A DNA stretch of 7,869 bases, from the NCBI GenBank assembly GCA_903912405.1, contig CAIWHF010000001.1, positions 1 to 7,869 of the forward strand, in the 5' to 3' direction. The notes under the pieces were generated by a model. It was not told the origin of the DNA, did no database searches, and saw only the letters and a list, made by a program, of their open reading frames with translations. Position numbers and translations under genes: made by a program. This document shows positions 5,063 through 7,869 of this stretch, piece after piece (positions within the stretch are counted from its first letter, which is position 1; every line of letters starts with the position of its first letter). The stretch is from an uncultured Bacteroidota bacterium. Lineage in GTDB: Bacteria > Bacteroidota > Bacteroidia > Chitinophagales > Chitinophagaceae.

Positions 5063-7702
5063 ATGGACTTAAGTAAGAATTTTCAGCATCAAGAAGCTGC
5101 GGCTAAATGGTATCAACATTGGGAAAAGAATGGTTATTTTAAATCTATCCCAGATGATCGCCCTGCTTATACTATTGTAATGCCTCCACCTAATGTTACG
5201 GGTGTCTTACATATGGGCCATGCGCTAAATAACAGTGTTCAGGATGTGCTGATAAGAAGAGCCAAAATGAAAGGCTTTAATACCTGCTGGGTGCCCGGTA
5301 CCGACCATGCTTCTATTGCTACGGAAGCTAAGGTGGTAGCTATGTTGCGTGAACAGGGTATTGATAAAAATACCTTAAGCAGGGCAGATTTCTTGACCCA
5401 TGCTTGGGCTTGGAAAGAAAAGTATGGTGGCATTATATTAGAGCAACTTCGTCAATTAGGTTGTGCATTAGATTGGGATAGAACGCATTTTACGATGGAT
5501 ACTGATTATTATGCTGCGGTAATACGCGTATTTAATGATTTGTATGAAAGAGGTTTTATTTACCGTGGTGTAAAAATGATTAATTGGGATCCGAAGGCTC
5601 AAACAGCTTTAAGTGATGAAGAAGTTATTTTTAAACAAACACAATCTAATTTATACCACGTTCGATACAAATTAGATACGCCTGAAGAAGCCTATATAAC
5701 GATAGCTACTGTAAGACCAGAAACAATTTTGGGAGATACCGCTATTTGTGTTCATCCTAATGATCCTCGTTACGCGGATTTAAAAGGTGCACATTGTTTT
5801 GTTCCTTTAATTAATAGAAAAATTCCAATCATCTTCGATGAATATATCGATATGGAATTTGGTACAGGTGCATTAAAAGTTACACCAGCCCACGATATTA
5901 ATGACTATAATCTAGGTATAAAACATAAATTACCCGTTATAGATACCATCAATGCCGATGGCACCATGAGCGAAGCTGCACAATTGTTTGTTGGGGAAGA
6001 CCGATTTATTGTAAGAAAAAAGATAGCTGCTGAATTAGAGGCTTTAGGTCATTTAGTAAAAACAGAGCCTTATGCAAATCAAGTTGGGTATTCAGAGAGA
6101 ACGGATGTAGTTATAGAGCCAAGATTGAGCATGCAATGGTGGTGCAAAATGGATGAATTGGTGAAGCCAGCATTAGAGGCTGTATTGTCATCTGATGCAA
6201 GCATTGAATTTGTTCCTAGTAAATACAAAAATTTATATCGCCATTGGATGGAGAACATCAAAGATTGGTGTATCAGCAGACAATTGTGGTGGGGCCATAG
6301 AATACCTGCATGGTATTTGCCAGATGGCACGATGGTGGTAGCAAAAAACGAAACAGAACTTTTAGAAAGAATCAAAGATAGCCATCCAGATTTAACAATC
6401 AATGACTTAAAGCAAGATGAAGATTGCCTTGATACTTGGTTTAGTAGTTGGTTGTGGCCAATGGAAGTATTTGGTTGGAATGCCGACGAACAAAATAAAG
6501 AACTTCAATATTATTATCCTACTCAAACCTTAGTTACCGCTCCGGAAATTATATTCTTTTGGGTAGCTAGGATGATTATGGCGGGTACTAATTATAAACA
6601 AGCTATACCATTCGAAAAAGTATATTTTACAGGTATTGTAAGAGATAAATTAGGCCGTAAAATGAGTAAGTCATTAGGCAATTCCCCTGACTTATTGGCC
6701 TTAATAGATAATTTCGGAACCGATGCCGTGCGTTTTAGTGTATTAATTTCTTCACCAGCAGGCAATGACTTATTGTATGATGAAGCGATGCTAGAACAAG
6801 GTAGAAATTTCTGCAATAAAATGTGGAATGCTCTGAAATTGACTAAAATGTGGGAAGCTAAATTGGTTGATGAACCAATAGATGCTACCAACGAGTTTGC
6901 TATTCAATGGATGGAGCAGCAAATTATTTCAGCAAGAATGGTTATTGATAAATATGAAGAGGAGTTTAAATTATCAGAAACTTTAAAAACGATTTATTCT
7001 CTAATATGGGACGATTTTTGTTCCTGGTATTTAGAGTGGATTAAGCCTGCTGTAGATAAAGGATTCTCCAAAGAAGCCTATGTTAAAACACTAGCTATTT
7101 ATGAGTCTTTATTACAATTATTGCATCCTTATTTGCCTTTTATTACCGAAGAAATTTATCATGCATTAAATGATCGAAAACTTAGTGATGATTTGATGGT
7201 AAAACAATTAGCTCCTATTAATTATACAACTGTTAATGAAGCAATTATTGAACAAGGTAATCAATTGAAGGCTGTCATTACTGCTATTAGAGATGCGAGA
7301 AATAAAAATAATGTAAAACCTAAAGAATCAATTGCGTTATATATTACATCAGACAATGAGGCGGTATATAGTGCCGTAACAAGTCTTTTGGCTAAGCAAA
7401 TAAATGCAAGCACTATCGAAATGACAAAAGAACCTGTTGCAGGAGGTATTTCCTTAGTGGTAGGGGTTGATAAATTGTATGTAATATTAAATGACACAAC
7501 CATTGATACAGTAGCACAGAAGGCTCAGTTAGAGAAAGATTTGCAATACTATATCGGTTTCTTACAAAGTGTAGAAAAGAAATTAAGTAATGAAAAATTT
7601 GTTCAGAATGCTAAACCAGAAATTATAGCTATGGAAAAAAAGAAACAATCAGATGCCTTGGCAAAAATTAAAACTATTGAAGAAAGTTTACAACTATTAT
7701 AA
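5063..7702 (+). CDS. valS: Valyl-tRNA synthetase
   Basis: This class Ia aminoacyl-tRNA synthetase charges tRNA-Val in the cytosol and hydrolyses mischarged threonine in an editing domain. The chain is complete at 879 residues, normal for bacterial ValS. The ATP-binding HIGH motif is HMGH (50-53), within the ValS-typical PPPNVTGVLHMGH (41-53). The CP1 editing domain contains TVRPETILGDTA (216-227) and a GTGALKVTPAHDINDYNLG block. The second half of the catalytic fold shows WWGHRIPAWY (from 409) and DTWFSSWLWP (from 457). The KMSKS motif is at 533-537. A helical anticodon-binding domain runs from about 605 to 760. The C-terminal coiled coil, from about 818 to the end, has the usual KKLSNEKFVQNAKPEI signature that grips the tRNA elbow. 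ATG 5063 begins the normal N-terminus and has a promoter motif 23 nt upstream. A putative secreted protein gene follows after 10 nt. Confidence 0.98.
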   Translation: MDLSKNFQHQEAAAKWYQHWEKNGYFKSIPDDRPAYTIVMPPPNVTGVLHMGHALNNSVQDVLIRRAKMKGFNTCWVPGTDHASIATEAKVVAMLREQGIDKNTLSRADFLTHAWAWKEKYGGIILEQLRQLGCALDWDRTHFTMDTDYYAAVIRVFNDLYERGFIYRGVKMINWDPKAQTALSDEEVIFKQTQSNLYHVRYKLDTPEEAYITIATVRPETILGDTAICVHPNDPRYADLKGAHCFVPLINRKIPIIFDEYIDMEFGTGALKVTPAHDINDYNLGIKHKLPVIDTINADGTMSEAAQLFVGEDRFIVRKKIAAELEALGHLVKTEPYANQVGYSERTDVVIEPRLSMQWWCKMDELVKPALEAVLSSDASIEFVPSKYKNLYRHWMENIKDWCISRQLWWGHRIPAWYLPDGTMVVAKNETELLERIKDSHPDLTINDLKQDEDCLDTWFSSWLWPMEVFGWNADEQNKELQYYYPTQTLVTAPEIIFFWVARMIMAGTNYKQAIPFEKVYFTGIVRDKLGRKMSKSLGNSPDLLALIDNFGTDAVRFSVLISSPAGNDLLYDEAMLEQGRNFCNKMWNALKLTKMWEAKLVDEPIDATNEFAIQWMEQQIISARMVIDKYEEEFKLSETLKTIYSLIWDDFCSWYLEWIKPAVDKGFSKEAYVKTLAIYESLLQLLHPYLPFITEEIYHALNDRKLSDDLMVKQLAPINYTTVNEAIIEQGNQLKAVITAIRDARNKNNVKPKESIALYITSDNEAVYSAVTSLLAKQINASTIEMTKEPVAGGISLVVGVDKLYVILNDTTIDTVAQKAQLEKDLQYYIGFLQSVEKKLSNEKFVQNAKPEIIAMEKKKQSDALAKIKTIEESLQLL

Positions 7703-7712
7703 TTGTTTATTT

Positions 7713-7869
7713 ATGAAATGTATTCTATTCATCTTACTTTTTATGGTGCTAAATTTTTCTGTTATTGCTCAAAAAAACAATAAGGTAGTTCGGAAAAACG
7801 CTGCTGAAACAACGATAAAAAAGACTAAAACCATTTGGGCTTATTGGGGTAGTAATAGTAGTATTGGTG
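7713..7869 (+). CDS. Secreted or outer-membrane protein, N-terminal 52 residues (runs off the window)
   Basis: The reading frame opens 10 nt after the valS stop and stays open to the window edge. Residues 1-19 form a Sec signal peptide: a Lys at position 2, a hydrophobic core (ILFILLFMVLNF), and a likely cleavage site VIA|Q at 19/20, a pattern common in Bacteroidota exported proteins. The visible mature start is basic and polar (QKNNKVVRKN), followed by TIWAYWGSNSSIG. The aromatic YWG stretch near the N-terminus recalls a Bacteroidota family of predicted outer-membrane beta-barrel proteins that begin with similar YWGWN sequences. With only 33 mature residues visible, this is a weak hint. Cys3 lies inside the signal core and is not a lipobox. 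No terminator separates it from valS, so read-through is likely. Confidence 0.7.
   Translation, partial: MKCILFILLFMVLNFSVIAQKNNKVVRKNAAETTIKKTKTIWAYWGSNSSIG

Noticed and set aside
5239..7503. Several minus-strand open frames of 64-107 codons (5239-5433, 6079-6402, 6592-6891, 7261-7503)
   Set aside because: All lie antisense to conserved valS coding sequence and have no family-like content; they are shadows of the real gene.
1..7869. Search for CRISPR repeats, insertion sequence ends, tRNA or rRNA genes, toxin-antitoxin or phage defence genes
   Set aside because: Nothing with the required repeats, cloverleaf, terminal inverted repeats or domain motifs was seen; the window is almost fully explained by ordinary chromosomal genes.

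Overview
The window is compact, AT-rich bacterial chromosome (by eye about two thirds A+T) with short intergenic gaps. It most likely comes from a member of the Bacteroidota. Four of the gene or operon starts have, a short distance upstream, an exact copy of the Bacteroidota -7 promoter motif TAnnTTTG. Shine-Dalgarno sequences are essentially absent at the start codons. The protein set also fits: a Bacteroidota-type ureohydrolase with a GGGHNNAYP motif, a BrxA/BrxB-type bacilliredoxin, a CNNM/CorC-like protein, and a signal peptide ending in A|Q. A Chitinophagaceae-like origin is a guess from general protein character, not something the sequence proves.

Left part (1-3872), all on the minus strand. 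Transcription runs from right to left. A bacilliredoxin gene (3459-3872) has its own promoter motif and is followed at once by a clear intrinsic terminator (3427-3452). A second unit then starts at a promoter motif at 3387-3394 and reads guanylate kinase (gmk, with a forced TTG start), a four-helix DUF21/CBS/CorC_HlyC membrane protein, 3-hydroxyanthranilate 3,4-dioxygenase, a 69-residue His-rich single-pass membrane protein, and ADP-glycero-manno-heptose 6-epimerase (hldD, cut by the window edge). The gaps are 19, 5, 58 and 14 nt. The 58-nt gap carries a second promoter candidate, so the last two genes may also be transcribed separately.

Right part (3949-7869), all on the plus strand and divergent from the bacilliredoxin. 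A ureohydrolase, most likely formimidoylglutamase (HutG-like), is followed after 85 nt by valS, a complete 879-residue valyl-tRNA synthetase with its own promoter motif. Ten nucleotides after valS, a secreted or outer-membrane protein begins and runs off the window edge.

The genes are mostly housekeeping: nucleotide metabolism, tRNA charging, envelope heptose, thiol redox, and tryptophan or histidine catabolism / NAD synthesis. They do not form one pathway. I see no mobile element, CRISPR array, tRNA, rRNA, phage gene or defence system, and I do not find an obviously new multi-gene system. The items most worth a second look are the His/Glu-patterned small membrane protein between the dioxygenase and hldD, the TTG start of gmk, the start-site and promoter overlap of the ureohydrolase, and the nested inverted repeats around the valS promoter.
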